Source of the DNA: Haemaphysalis longicornis
Taxonomy: Eukaryota; Arthropoda; Arachnida; Ixodida; Ixodidae
Direction: 5' to 3'
NCBI GenBank assembly: GCA_013339765.2
Contig: JABSTR010001244.1
Coordinates: 3,472,001-3,536,000 of the forward strand
DNA length: 64,000 nt
Shown here: piece by piece, positions 1 to 9,110 of the stretch
How positions within the stretch are numbered: the stretch's first letter is position 1
Layout: each line of letters opens with the position of its first letter
The notes under the pieces: model-generated
The model's database searches: none
What the model was told of the DNA's origin: nothing
The model's input: only the letters and a program-made list of their open reading frames with translations
Translations under genes and position numbers: made by a program

Positions 1-898
1 GAACCAACTAATATTCGAACTGGCCCATTGGTTCAGTCGAAGCGAGGTGTATGTGAATGGGGAGAGCTAATTCGAACTTGAAACGGCTGCGGTTAATCCG
101 AACAAGATGGCCCGTCCGCACAGACTTCCGACCAAGTGCCCAAGTTCGACGCCACACTAGCCGCCATAGCGTCGCGAAGCCGTTACCCCGTGATCATCTG
201 CTGGCTCTGCGTGTGCTTTTTTTTTTTTTTTTTTTCTGCTTCGTTGTCAGGACTTGTGGTTCGGAAGTGCGCGCCTGCTGTTCTAGGTTCCTATCTCGAA
301 CTGTCCATTGCGGATGCGGTTGTGTGGTTGGTGAATTGCGCTACACCGCTAACGAAAACGGACCCCCGCAACTTCGAAGTTCGGTTATTTCGAACAGACT
401 TTCTCTCACCTCGGAGTTCGATTTAACGAGGCTCGACTGCATGAATGATACACTGCCAGTGGCAGGTAGCGCGAATTATTTTCCTCTCGCGTACAATGAA
501 CTTACTGCTGGGGAGTGCGTGCACGGCAGCATTCCACGTGGCGAACAACCATTAAGAGGGGGGGGGGGGGGCAATGAGCTGAAGGGCTTACGAAATCGAC
601 AGTGTGGCTTGGGAGAGGAAAAAGGAAAGAAAACTTGCGGCATAGCGGGACAATGACGTCAGACATTCTTTGGGGCTCTTACGTCTGCTGTCATGCTTTG
701 AAGGCGGGAGCCTGGTGGCACTTATTAACTCCTTTACCGCTACGTAGTATTCGGGTCTGTCTCTTCGCTTTTGTTTCGTAGTCTTACGGCGCCAGTTACG
801 CCAGAAGCAGGCAGACCGGCGACGCACGCCACAGCTTCCACGGTTCTGTGTGGCTGGTGTGCACCTGTTTTGCTCACGTGCCACCACGTTCAGCTACA
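1..898. other. unassigned sequence, possible old DNA-transposon remnant
   Basis: No supported gene. Roughly positions 15-430 are unusually rich in TTCGAA/TCGAAC strings and contain a poly-T tract near 217-236. A poly-G tract lies near 558-571. TTCGAA-type strings are common in terminal regions of Tigger/pogo elements in arthropods, but no transposase piece or terminal repeat was found here, so that reading is only a guess. Confidence 0.3.
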
Positions 899-900
899 AC

Positions 901-1140
901 TTCTACGTTGACAATTCATAGTTTTGTGAAGCAGGCTGTTAGCCCCTCAAAACTTCTGACTTTTGGCCAGTCCCCAAATGGGTATGTAATGTTTTACGTG
1001 TATCTACGAGGACGTAGAAATTCTACGTTGACAATTCATAGTTTTGTGAAGCAGGCTGTTAGCCCCTCAAAACTTCTGACTTTTGGCCAGTCCCCAAATG
1101 GGTATGTAATGTTCTACGTGTATCTACGAGGACGTAGAAA
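901..1140 (+). repeat. 120-bp tandem duplication (two copies)
   Basis: Positions 901-1020 and 1021-1140 are the same 120-bp unit. They differ at one base (ttttacgtg against ttctacgtg near the end of the unit). The unit is 40 codons long and stays open in one forward frame (848-1147), so the peptide is also duplicated in frame. Each unit begins TTCTACGT and ends ACGTAGAA, so its ends are mutually inverted. Near identity points to a recent duplication or an assembly artefact. I do not recognise the encoded 40-residue segment. Confidence 0.9.
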
Positions 1141-1240
1141 GAACTAAAAATGTGGCATTGAATTGTGGGATGTTCTGGAATAAGTTCCCCTAATAGAAGA
1201 GGTAACGGTACTAAAGAAAGCTATTGATGTTTAGCGAGGG

Positions 1241-1256
1241 CAAATTGCTCCAAGGT
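1241..1256. repeat. target-site copy 1 (16 bp) before the LINE
   Basis: The string CAAATTGCTCCAAGGT occurs here, again at 6813-6828 and again at 7064-7079. The first two copies bracket the LINE exactly, and the last two bracket the Ruka SINE. This is what successive target-primed insertions at one site would leave. Confidence 0.9.
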
Positions 1257-1527
1257 CCCCGCACGGGGCACCTTGAGTAATCTTGGTGACGGTACTGGCG
1301 ATACCGCGGACCCCGAGCCCCCCAACATAAGCTGTGCCCTACCGTGGTGATGTGTTTTTAAGGTGAAGGGTAGAAACCTCTAACGGTGGCCGTCGGAGCC
1401 TTGGTCAAGCTCCGGCCGATGGGCTCCCTGCCTGTCTACCAGGCAGGGAGCTCCGGGACCTCTTTGACTACCAGGGTAAGGTCAAAGGAGAAAGTACCCC
1501 CGTCTCCCTGCTTTTATACCATGATAT
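1257..1527 (+). promoter_or_regulatory. LINE 5' untranslated region with stem-loops
   Basis: The element starts with CCCCGCACGGGG, a short self-complementary stretch (1257-1268). Positions 1423-1434 pair perfectly with 1440-1451 (12 bp, GCTCCCTGCCTG against CAGGCAGGGAGC) around a 5-nt loop. I-group LINEs carry internal promoters at the 5' end, so this segment should include one. The function of the hairpins is not known. Confidence 0.55.
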
Positions 1528-2954
1528 ATGGCTTCCAAATTTTCCAAATCCAAAGATCGGCCCCCTAAAAGGGGCCGCACCGAAGTATCCTTTCCTCCGT
1601 TGCCAACGACGAGTTTCCGAAAGCCGGACAACTATGCTAGGTTTTTGGTAATCGAATCTGTTGATGCGTCGAACCCCCTTGCCACAAAGTCTGTCTTCCT
1701 GATCTCCAAATTTCTTGAGGGCATTGTTGGTCAGTCCTACAAAGCCAAAAACTCAGAACAGGAGAAGTTCTTGTAGAAGTTAATAACAAGCAACAAGCTA
1801 CAAATCTCTTGACTCAAACTCTCATCGCAGATCTCGACATCAGGGTCACACCCCACCGCAGCCTTAATAGCTCCCAGGGTGTGATCTCTGAGTCAGATCT
1901 AATGAATGAAACTGACCACCGATCTGTTGGAAGGCCTTAAGGACCCAAGGTGTCTGTGACAGCAGTGAGGCGTATCATGATTCGTAGAGATAACAAGGAA
2001 ATCCTAACAAAACATGTAATATTGACTTTTGACCATTCCACAGTTCCTGAATCAGTACATGCAGGTTTCATTCATTGCCCCGTCAGGCCATACATCCCCA
2101 ACCCCCGCCGGTTGTTTAAATGCCAGCGGTTTGGGCATGGCACTACGCCTGCCGTGGTCGACTAACATGCGCCAAGTGCGCACAACACGATCATCCATCA
2201 GACAACTGCCCCATCGCAAACCATCATGTGTGCTAACTGCCAGGGGCCCCACGGAGCCTACTCTAGAACATGCGAGAGAAATTCAAACAGGAGAAGGAGA
2301 TCATCAAGGTGAAAGGTGAAAGTCACTGAGAACCTTACCTTCCCAGGGCGCGAAAGAGGTTCGCCTTTTTCCCCCTGGGGAGGTACGCCGACGCAGCTCG
2401 CGGGGGGCGGAGCGGCGTCTCGTTTCCAACAGGGACCCAGTTCAGAGAGTCTGACCTGGTCCCTCCCCCGCCCCCCCCCCCCCCCCCCCCCTGGGTTGCC
2501 TCTGGCAGCCCAACCCGCCATCACGCCGCTTGCTGAGGCAGCAGCGGTTGTTGGTGGCAACCTCTTCCGTCGGGGACCGGTTGCCGCTCCCGCCTCTGTC
2601 TCCCCATCCTCCAGTGCGTGGAGGGTTACCGAGGTGATGGACACCACGGGCCCCACACCGGTTCCCACCGCCACCGCACCGCCCGTGCCACTCTGGCGCC
2701 CCAGGACGCCCTCGGCGGTGGCGGCTCAAACGAAGGGCTCCCGAGGGGGGGCCAAGTCCGGGGGGCCCGGTTCGTCGGGCACCCCTCGGACATCCGACGA
2801 CGACATGGATGTCGGGCCGTTCCTGCCTGCAACGCAGCGCAAGGAACGCGTCCCGATGCCAAAGCCTCCCGACAAGCCAAAAAAGACGAGAGTCACAGCC
2901 CCGAAGACGACACATAAACAAACACCACACTCCAGTAGCTCCAACACTAAATAA
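1528..2954 (+). pseudogene. LINE ORF1 (gag-like nucleic-acid-binding protein), frameshifted
   Basis: The ATG at 1528 opens a basic N-terminus (MASKFSKSKDRPPKRGR). The frame is lost near 1750, where the downstream frame continues the same kind of protein. An in-frame stop lies near 1938, and another frame change falls at about 2150 inside the zinc-knuckle region. Across frames a CCHC knuckle (C-x2-C-x4-H-x4-C) and a second knuckle of looser spacing can be read at about 2165-2275, as in ORF1 of I, R1 and Jockey LINEs. From 2316 to 2954 a proline-rich C-terminal part is open and contains a poly-C run near 2470-2490. The product would package the LINE RNA. The stop TAA at 2952-2954 overlaps the ORF2 ATG. 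At least three lesions make this copy non-functional unless some are sequencing errors in homopolymers. Confidence 0.8.
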
Positions 2955-5900
2955 TGGGAAGAGAAAACATAATTCAATGGAACTGTAGAGGCCTTCTTAA
3001 AAATCTTGATGATGTATACGAAATACTGCATGCTAATCAGCCAAGTGTAATGTGTGTTCAGGAAACACATTTGAATTCTAAACACACAAATTTCCTGAAT
3101 AGTTACCTGGTATACAGGAAAGACAGGGATGGCTGCACACACTCTTCTGGCGGTGTGGCCATAATCGTCCGGAAATCCTTAGCATGCCACCCTGTCACTT
3201 TAAACACTATCCTTGAGGCTGTAGCAATACGCTTAATAATATTTAATAGGTTGATAACGGTATGCTCCATTTACATTCCTCCTGATTTTGCACTTCTGAG
3301 CTCTGATTTCGAGGTGTTGGTTGACCAGCTGCCCGAACCATACATACTAACAGGCGACCTTAATGCGCACAACTCTCTTTGGGGCGCCTCCAGAACGGAT
3401 GCCCGCGGTCGCCTGATAGAGAAGTTTCTTACATCCTCCGGAGCATGCCTTTTCAACAAAAAACAGCCTACATACCATAACTTAGGACACAATACATACT
3501 CGCATCTTGACTTGGCGATTGGTTCCGCAGTTCTCTTTCCATGTCTTGAGTGGGGTGTGGGCACAGACCCTAAAGGCCCATGCAGTCCATCTTCCCATAA
3601 CAGGTTTAATGAATCAAAAGCAAACTGGAGCACATTCACAGAAACATCTAAACTACACCACACAACCATAAAACACCTACACGTTGAGGAAGCAGCCCAA
3701 CTCGTCATGGCACACATACTCGACGCCGCCGAAAAGTCTATGCCCCAGGCCTCCAGTGCATCCCGCAACCCAAGGAGGCCCTGGTGGAACGAGGACTGTA
3801 GGCGGGCGCGAGAGGCCCAGAACAAGGCGTGGGGTGTCCTTCGCAGGTACCCCACGTCGGCTAACTTAATTTCTTTTAAAAGAGCAAAGGCCTTGGGAAA
3901 GCGCGTGCGCCGTGAAGCAAAACGGGATAGTTGGCGCTCCTTCATAACATCCGTAAATTCATACACAGACACACGCAAGGTATGGACACGAATACGTAAA
4001 CTTAAAGGACAACATACACATAGCCTGCCCTTGGTCAGCACGACTGGGGACACACTAGAAGATCAGGCTAACACACTTGCACAACACTTTCAACATGTGT
4101 CAAGCTCTGCACACTACATAAACACTTTCCTGAAACATAAAGCCTCTTGTGAAAAGAAGTCCCTACGCGACAACAACAAATCGCAGACTTCTTACAACTC
4201 CCTGTTTTCACTACATGAGCTGAGGGCTGCTCTAAGCATGTGTAAACCCTCAGCTCCAGGCCCAGACAACATTGCATATACAATGATACAGCACTTACAC
4301 GCTGACACTCTTGTAACACTCCTTCACCTTTACAACAAGATATTTCTTTCGGGGCACATTCCAAAGTCTTGGAGGGAGGCTACAGTTGTAGCATTCTTGA
4401 AAGAAGGGAAGGACCCTTCCTCTCCTGCTAGCTATCGACCCATTGCCCTGACCAGCTGCCTGTGCAAGCTTCTCGAGAAGATGATAAATCGCAGGCTCGT
4501 GTACTTCCTTGAGTACAACGGTCTTCTCGAGAGCTGCCAGGCAGGCTTCAGGGCGGGGCGATCAACGAACGATCAACTTGTAGCTCTTGAAACATATATA
4601 AAGGATGCCTTTGTGCATAAACAATTTTGTCTTACGGTGTTTTTCGACATAGAGAAAGCCTATGACACCGCTTGGCGGTACGGTATCCTCAGTGACCTAA
4701 AGTCAATCGGTGTTGCGGGCAACATGTTGAACATCCTTTGTAGTTATATGTCGGAGAGAACCTTTCGCGTCAGAGTTGGTTGTGCACTGTCAAATGTTCA
4801 CGTGCAAGAAAATGGCGTGCCGCAAGGTGGAGTGTTGAGCTGCACCCTCTTCATAGTAAAAATGAACTCTCTTGGAAAGGCACTGCCACCTACAATCTCT
4901 TATTCTATGTATGTAGATGACGTGCAGATATCCTTTAAATCGTGTAACCTGTCCATCTGCGAACGTCAAGTCCAGCTCGGCGTCAAGAAACTTGCCAGCT
5001 GGGCTGACAAGAATGGCTTTAATCTTAATCCCGCGAAGAGCTCTTGTGTTCTGTTCTCCAGGAGGCGTGGCGTCCACCCGGACCCAGACATCACTCTTGC
5101 GAATGTGCCAATTCCTGTGAACAAGGAGCACAAGTTTTTAGGTATTTTATTCGACGAAAAACTTACATTCATCCCACGTATCAGACAGCTCAAATGCAAA
5201 TGCTTAAAAACAATGAATATTCTTAAGGTTCTCTCACATCAATCTTATGGGGCCGACAAACAACTCCTGCTTGCCCTGTACACAGCGTTGGTGGCGTCTC
5301 GGCTTGACTACGGCAGTGTCGTGTATGGGTCGGCTACAAAAACAGCACTGAAAATGCTCGACCCAGTGCTGCATCTTGGCCTTCGCCTTTCATGTGGCGC
5401 ATTCCGCACTAGCCCTGTTGAAAGTCTTTATGTCGAGTGCGACAAATGGTGCCTAGGGCATCAGCGGGAGTATGTTGACCTGTTGTATGCATCCAAGATC
5501 GTGTCTCTGACCAACCATCCTTTTAATCCCATCATGAACGATACATCAAATTTACAACTCTTTTTAAACAGGCCATCTATTCCCTTACCGTTCCCTCTCA
5601 GAGTTAGGGAGGAGGCTTCTGCACTCCATGTCCCCCTTTCAGACACGCACAAGACACCCATTCATAATTTCATCGCACCATGGCATCTTCGTCCTGTAAC
5701 ATGCGACCTGTCATTCATTCATGTAGAAAAAAATAGGGTACCCAGGAATGCAATTCTGCAGCACTTCCTGTTCCTGCAGGACAAGTACAGGTGCGCAGAA
5801 TTCTATAGCGACGCGTCCAAAACTAATTCTACTGTCTCTTGTGCAGCGCACGGACCAAATTTTAGAGTTATCAAAACAATGAATTTTCACAGCAGTATTT

Positions 5901-6640
5901 ACACGGCAGAAGCGTATGGCATTTTACTCGTGTCAAATCACATCCTCGAACATAAGCTTCAAAAGTCCATCGTCTACACAGATTCTCTAAGCGTTGTGCA
6001 GGCATTGTCATCAGGAAGGTCGTCAAAAAACTATGTAATCAATGTTCTTTTAAAGGTCATAATGACTGCATATGCTTCAGATTTAGAAATAACCATATGC
6101 TGGGTACCAGGTCACTGTGGGATCCCTGGCAATGAGACCGCTGATCAAATGGCTAGTGCTGCTGCTCTCATGACCACAGTTGACATAACAACAGTACCTT
6201 ACACCGACCTAAAGACACACATCAGACGACAGCTTCGTAACACATGGCAACTACACTGGAGTCAACAAACAGACAACAAACTACACGTAATAAAACCACA
6301 ACTGGGACGCTACATAACTGACTCACACAACAGATACACTGAAGTTGCCCTGGCTAGGCTGCGGATAGGCCACACACATGCGACGCACTCCCACCTGCTC
6401 ACTGGAACTTCGGGACCCACGTGTAGCAGGTGTGGAAAGGACCTATCCGTAGTCCACATACTAATCACATGCAAGGCACTTGACACAACACGACACAAAC
6501 ATTTCCCTGAATTATACAGACGACACATCCCTTTGCACCCATCATATTTTTTAGCTGACGAACCCATGTTTTCTAGTCAGCGTGTTTTTAAGTTTTTAGC
6601 TGAGGTGAACTTTCTGCAGCTCTTGTCATATCACGTGTAA
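2954..6640 (+). CDS. LINE ORF2: endonuclease, reverse transcriptase, RNase H
   Basis: 1228 codons, uninterrupted, starting at the ATG overlapping the ORF1 stop (TAATG). Residues 1-210 are an APE-like endonuclease: WNCRG near the start, QETH with Glu37, GDLNAH with Asp135/Asn137, and LDLA near 185. The usual SDH motif, expected near 205-215, is not visible; a short unrelated stretch (KGPCSPSSHNRF) is there instead. Residues about 430-700 are the reverse transcriptase: PGPDNI, YRPIALTS, QAGFRAGRST, FFDIEKAYD near 563, GVPQGGVLS and YVDD near 653. RNase H (about 950-1090) keeps all four acidic positions: YSDAS, TAEAYG, YTDSLS and ETADQ. A C-x2-C-x7-H-x4-C finger follows. The product would nick target DNA and copy LINE RNA in place. 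The open frame suggests recent activity, but loss of SDH predicts impaired cleavage. Confidence 0.93.
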   Translation: MGRENIIQWNCRGLLKNLDDVYEILHANQPSVMCVQETHLNSKHTNFLNSYLVYRKDRDGCTHSSGGVAIIVRKSLACHPVTLNTILEAVAIRLIIFNRLITVCSIYIPPDFALLSSDFEVLVDQLPEPYILTGDLNAHNSLWGASRTDARGRLIEKFLTSSGACLFNKKQPTYHNLGHNTYSHLDLAIGSAVLFPCLEWGVGTDPKGPCSPSSHNRFNESKANWSTFTETSKLHHTTIKHLHVEEAAQLVMAHILDAAEKSMPQASSASRNPRRPWWNEDCRRAREAQNKAWGVLRRYPTSANLISFKRAKALGKRVRREAKRDSWRSFITSVNSYTDTRKVWTRIRKLKGQHTHSLPLVSTTGDTLEDQANTLAQHFQHVSSSAHYINTFLKHKASCEKKSLRDNNKSQTSYNSLFSLHELRAALSMCKPSAPGPDNIAYTMIQHLHADTLVTLLHLYNKIFLSGHIPKSWREATVVAFLKEGKDPSSPASYRPIALTSCLCKLLEKMINRRLVYFLEYNGLLESCQAGFRAGRSTNDQLVALETYIKDAFVHKQFCLTVFFDIEKAYDTAWRYGILSDLKSIGVAGNMLNILCSYMSERTFRVRVGCALSNVHVQENGVPQGGVLSCTLFIVKMNSLGKALPPTISYSMYVDDVQISFKSCNLSICERQVQLGVKKLASWADKNGFNLNPAKSSCVLFSRRRGVHPDPDITLANVPIPVNKEHKFLGILFDEKLTFIPRIRQLKCKCLKTMNILKVLSHQSYGADKQLLLALYTALVASRLDYGSVVYGSATKTALKMLDPVLHLGLRLSCGAFRTSPVESLYVECDKWCLGHQREYVDLLYASKIVSLTNHPFNPIMNDTSNLQLFLNRPSIPLPFPLRVREEASALHVPLSDTHKTPIHNFIAPWHLRPVTCDLSFIHVEKNRVPRNAILQHFLFLQDKYRCAEFYSDASKTNSTVSCAAHGPNFRVIKTMNFHSSIYTAEAYGILLVSNHILEHKLQKSIVYTDSLSVVQALSSGRSSKNYVINVLLKVIMTAYASDLEITICWVPGHCGIPGNETADQMASAAALMTTVDITTVPYTDLKTHIRRQLRNTWQLHWSQQTDNKLHVIKPQLGRYITDSHNRYTEVALARLRIGHTHATHSHLLTGTSGPTCSRCGKDLSVVHILITCKALDTTRHKHFPELYRRHIPLHPSYFLADEPMFSSQRVFKFLAEVNFLQLLSYHV

Positions 6641-6812
6641 TCATCCTGGCTCTATACACCAGCCATCTCCATTGTCTTTTGTTTAGCATCACTTTTACTT
6701 TAAGTCCATGTTTTAGTATGTACGGTCTCATCACAATTCAGTAACTTCTTCGTTGGCGCTGTTTGCCCATAGTCGGCCTTGCGCCAATAAAACCCAACTA
6801 TCATCATATCAT

Positions 6813-6828
6813 CAAATTGCTCCAAGGT
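6813..6828. repeat. target-site copy 2 (16 bp) between LINE and SINE
   Basis: Same CAAATTGCTCCAAGGT string as at 1241-1256 and 7064-7079. It ends the LINE and begins the SINE insertion. Confidence 0.9.
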
Positions 6829-7063
6829 ACCCGCCGTGGTGGCTCAGTGGCTAAGGCGTTGCGCTGCTGAGCACGAGGTCGCGGGTTCGATTCCTGGCCG
6901 CGGCGGCCGCTTTTCTGATGGAGGCGAAAAGCAAAAACGCCCGTGTGTACGAGATTTCGGCGCACGATAAAGATCCCCACGTGGTCAAAATTAATCCGGA
7001 GCCCTCCACTACGGCGCGCCTCATCGCCTGCGTTGCGTCGGCGCGTTAAACCCCACAATCAAT
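6829..7063 (+). mobile_element. Ruka-type tRNA-derived SINE, complete
   Basis: About 235 bp. The tRNA-like head has an A box (TGGCTCAGTGG, 6840-6850) and a B box (GGTTCGATTCC, 6884-6894), the internal RNA polymerase III promoter. A body beginning CCGCGGCGGCCGCTTTTCTGATGG follows in pieces seen in every copy here (AAAGATCCCCA, CCGGAGCCCTCCACTACGGC). It ends GCGCGTTAAACCCCACAATCAAT. Both sides carry the 16-bp target string. Ruka was described from ticks; the match is from memory of its head and body. Its 3' end resembles the adjacent LINE's tail, which suggests mobilisation by that LINE family. Confidence 0.88.
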
Positions 7064-7079
7064 CAAATTGCTCCAAGGT
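7064..7079. repeat. target-site copy 3 (16 bp) after the SINE
   Basis: Third exact copy of CAAATTGCTCCAAGGT, closing the Ruka insertion. The sequence then continues into unrelated flank. Confidence 0.9.
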
Positions 7080-7261
7080 GAGGACCTGTGAAAGGACCCG
7101 TTGTATTCCTTGGCTCAACTTAGTCGCGTTCGAGACCTCCCTTGTAAACCCTCGAATTTTTACATATTCTTTTTGTACTGAGTGAGTGTTTGTTGCTTGA
7201 TTGGCTATACGTCAGCAAATGAAAGTTCGCGCGAGGCGGCGTACACGTTCTTTGCATGAAG

Positions 7262-7449
7262 CATCCGCCGCGGTGTCTGAAAGTACGCGGGTTCGATCCC
7301 GGCCGCCGTGGCCGCTTTTCAGACGGAGGGGGCAAGCGAGAACGCCCCCCGGGTGTCGAGATTTAGGCGCCTGTTAAAGATCCGCAGGTGGCGAAAATTA
7401 ATCGAGCCCTCCACTACAGCGCGCCTCATAGCGCAGGCGTGTTGAATGC
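7262..7449 (+). mobile_element. Ruka SINE, diverged, head partly deleted
   Basis: CCGCCGCGGTG is followed almost directly by the B-box region (GGGTTCGATCCCGG), so the A-box part of the head is missing. The body (GCCGCTTTTCAGACGG, AAAGATCCGCAGGTGG, GAGCCCTCCACTACAGC) matches the complete copy at 6829-7063 with many changes. Boundaries are approximate and no target duplication was identified. Confidence 0.75.
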
Positions 7450-8503
7450 CCAGCCAGTGAAGCATGGACATGAAGCAAGGCATGTGAGATAGTCCGAGCA
7501 GCGGCGGCTTGTTTGCTTAGGGTTTAGCTCTGCGGGCAAAGCGATGGGCTCCGCGGATCGGATGCCTGCGTATGTACGTACGTCTTCTCATATGGCGGGC
7601 GTCGGTACGCTGTCGTTGCGTCCCTTTTGGCTCTCCTTTTACGCATCTTATCACATATGAGCAGGAGAATTAAATCCCTAAGGAGCAGCCATGGAAGTTC
7701 CCCCTTTGCGGCAGGCTGCCGGAGCAGTAGCCGGCCTTCCTGGGGGGCTGGCGTCTCTTTTTCCCTGCTGCCTCGTTTAAATATGCGCGGGAGCAGCTCC
7801 GCCATCGCAGTTCGCTCAGTGGTGGAAGAGCCCTGCTCCGGGGATAGTGCTGCGGCGCGTTCAGTACTACCGCGCCGCGTTTCTAAGCGTTGTTTGGCGT
7901 CTTCTTGGAAAATGTTCTGTGTGGAAGCTCTAAAAGTATACGAAGGAGCTTAGGGCGCAGTGAGAGCCAAAAGGTAGCGTTTTTGCCTCTCAGTGGAGGC
8001 ACGGCGTTGAGGCTCGACTTGCCCTTGCTGCAAGGCCTCATCGTTCGGTGTCTGAGGCCGTGGTTCTTGTGGGGGGGGGAGGACGAAGGAAGTCTCGTGG
8101 TGCAGCTGTTGCTTCTCGGTGCGGGACTCTAGGTTTCGGTGGTAATTAAGGATAGGTGACGACCTCCTGCAGTTCTATCCATGAATCGTTATTAACCCCA
8201 GACGGCGGGTCCTCTCATGTGGAGCTACTCTTCGCCCGTACGGAGCAGCGGGAGTTGCCTACTGTTCAGTGTCCATCGTGGTTGGCACGTTCTCCACCTT
8301 TGATTAAAAAACCGCTCTCGTGCTCGCCGGTTGCTTGCTGCGCCTGTTTAGCGTTCGTATGCGTGAGAGCAGACATCGGGCAGCGTGCTTCGTTACTTTT
8401 TCACGTAGTGAGCATAATTTGTGCGCAAGTGTTGCTCACGATTGTTCCGTCTAGCTGGTGGTCTACAAGTGAACGCGCACCCGAACCGATGCGCTGTGCA
8501 GGG
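7450..8503. other. no feature recognised
   Basis: GC-moderate sequence with short overlapping open frames on both strands. None has a recognisable domain, a convincing start context or a paired splice site. Confidence 0.4.
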
Positions 8504-9106
8504 TGTTACGATTCTGCGCGCTGCAACCATGTTCGCGCGTCCTGCAAGTTGCGAGTGCAAGCCTGCCTGGCACAGATCAGCATGCGGCAGAACGACCGGA
8601 TCGCGGCCGCCTCGCTGGCAGCGTGGTTCAAACTTTGGCCTGCAGATGCGGCGTGCACCGACTTGCCCCGGAGGACGCGGACGCCGCAGCCCCCCTCTCT
8701 CTCAGGCTGAACGAGCGCCGCTACTACCGACCCCTCACTAACTCTGGAAAGAGCGTTGTGTGTGCCTGTACTGTGTTCGCACCGTGTGCAAAAGCCAAAG
8801 GGAACGCTTGTTTGACCGTTCGCGCTTTGGGAATAAATACGCGTGGCCCCGAGTGCAGAACCGCATTCGTTTTGGAGCAGCGAATCCACACTGTCGCTCT
8901 GCTCGAATTCGGTACTGTAACATCGCCCGGAAGGGTATTGTTCTTCGAATTGCTTCAGTTCATTTCTCGCCCTGAAGTAAACCAGTTAAATTTGCCTTCG
9001 GATTCTTGTCGTCATCACCAAGGCCAGCGACTTTTGCTGGCCGCTCGACCACCACGCTGCCATGACGGAGGCAACGGAACCCGGTTCGGGGTCGCCTTCC
9101 CGTATA
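8504..9106 (+). mobile_element. LTR of an LTR retrotransposon, diverged solo copy
   Basis: Starts TGTTACG, like the better-preserved LTR at 42001. Shared landmarks in order: GGAAAGAGCGTTGTGTGTG, an AATAAATA-type TATA region near 8831, GCAGCGAATCCACACTGTCGCTCTGCTCGA, then TACTGTAACATCGCCCGGAAGGG split across the copy, and CCGGTTCGG with GTCGCCTTCCCGTAT near the end. AGGG lies immediately before (8500-8503) and after (9107-9110), a candidate 4-bp target duplication. The last bases have drifted from the expected AACA. No internal retrotransposon coding sequence adjoins it, so it is a solo LTR. The superfamily cannot be told from the LTR alone. Confidence 0.75.
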
Positions 9107-9110
9107 AGGG

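Larger units (their letters stand above)
1257..6812 (+). mobile_element. full-length I-clade non-LTR retrotransposon (LINE)
   Basis: About 5.56 kb between two perfect 16-bp target copies. Order: a 5' untranslated region, a decayed ORF1 with zinc-knuckle remnants, an open ORF2 (endonuclease, reverse transcriptase, RNase H, CCHC-like finger), a 3' untranslated region, and a tail reading GCGCCAATAAAACCC followed by ATCATCATATCAT. An RNase H domain C-terminal to the reverse transcriptase places it in the I group (I, R1, LOA and relatives). The perfect target copies imply a fairly recent insertion. ORF1 is nevertheless broken and the endonuclease has lost a motif, so this copy is probably not autonomous. 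Confidence 0.9.

Noticed and set aside
848..1147. 99-codon frame over the tandem duplication as a confirmed gene
   Set aside because: The openness is explained by a unit length divisible by three. No recognisable domain or transcript signal.
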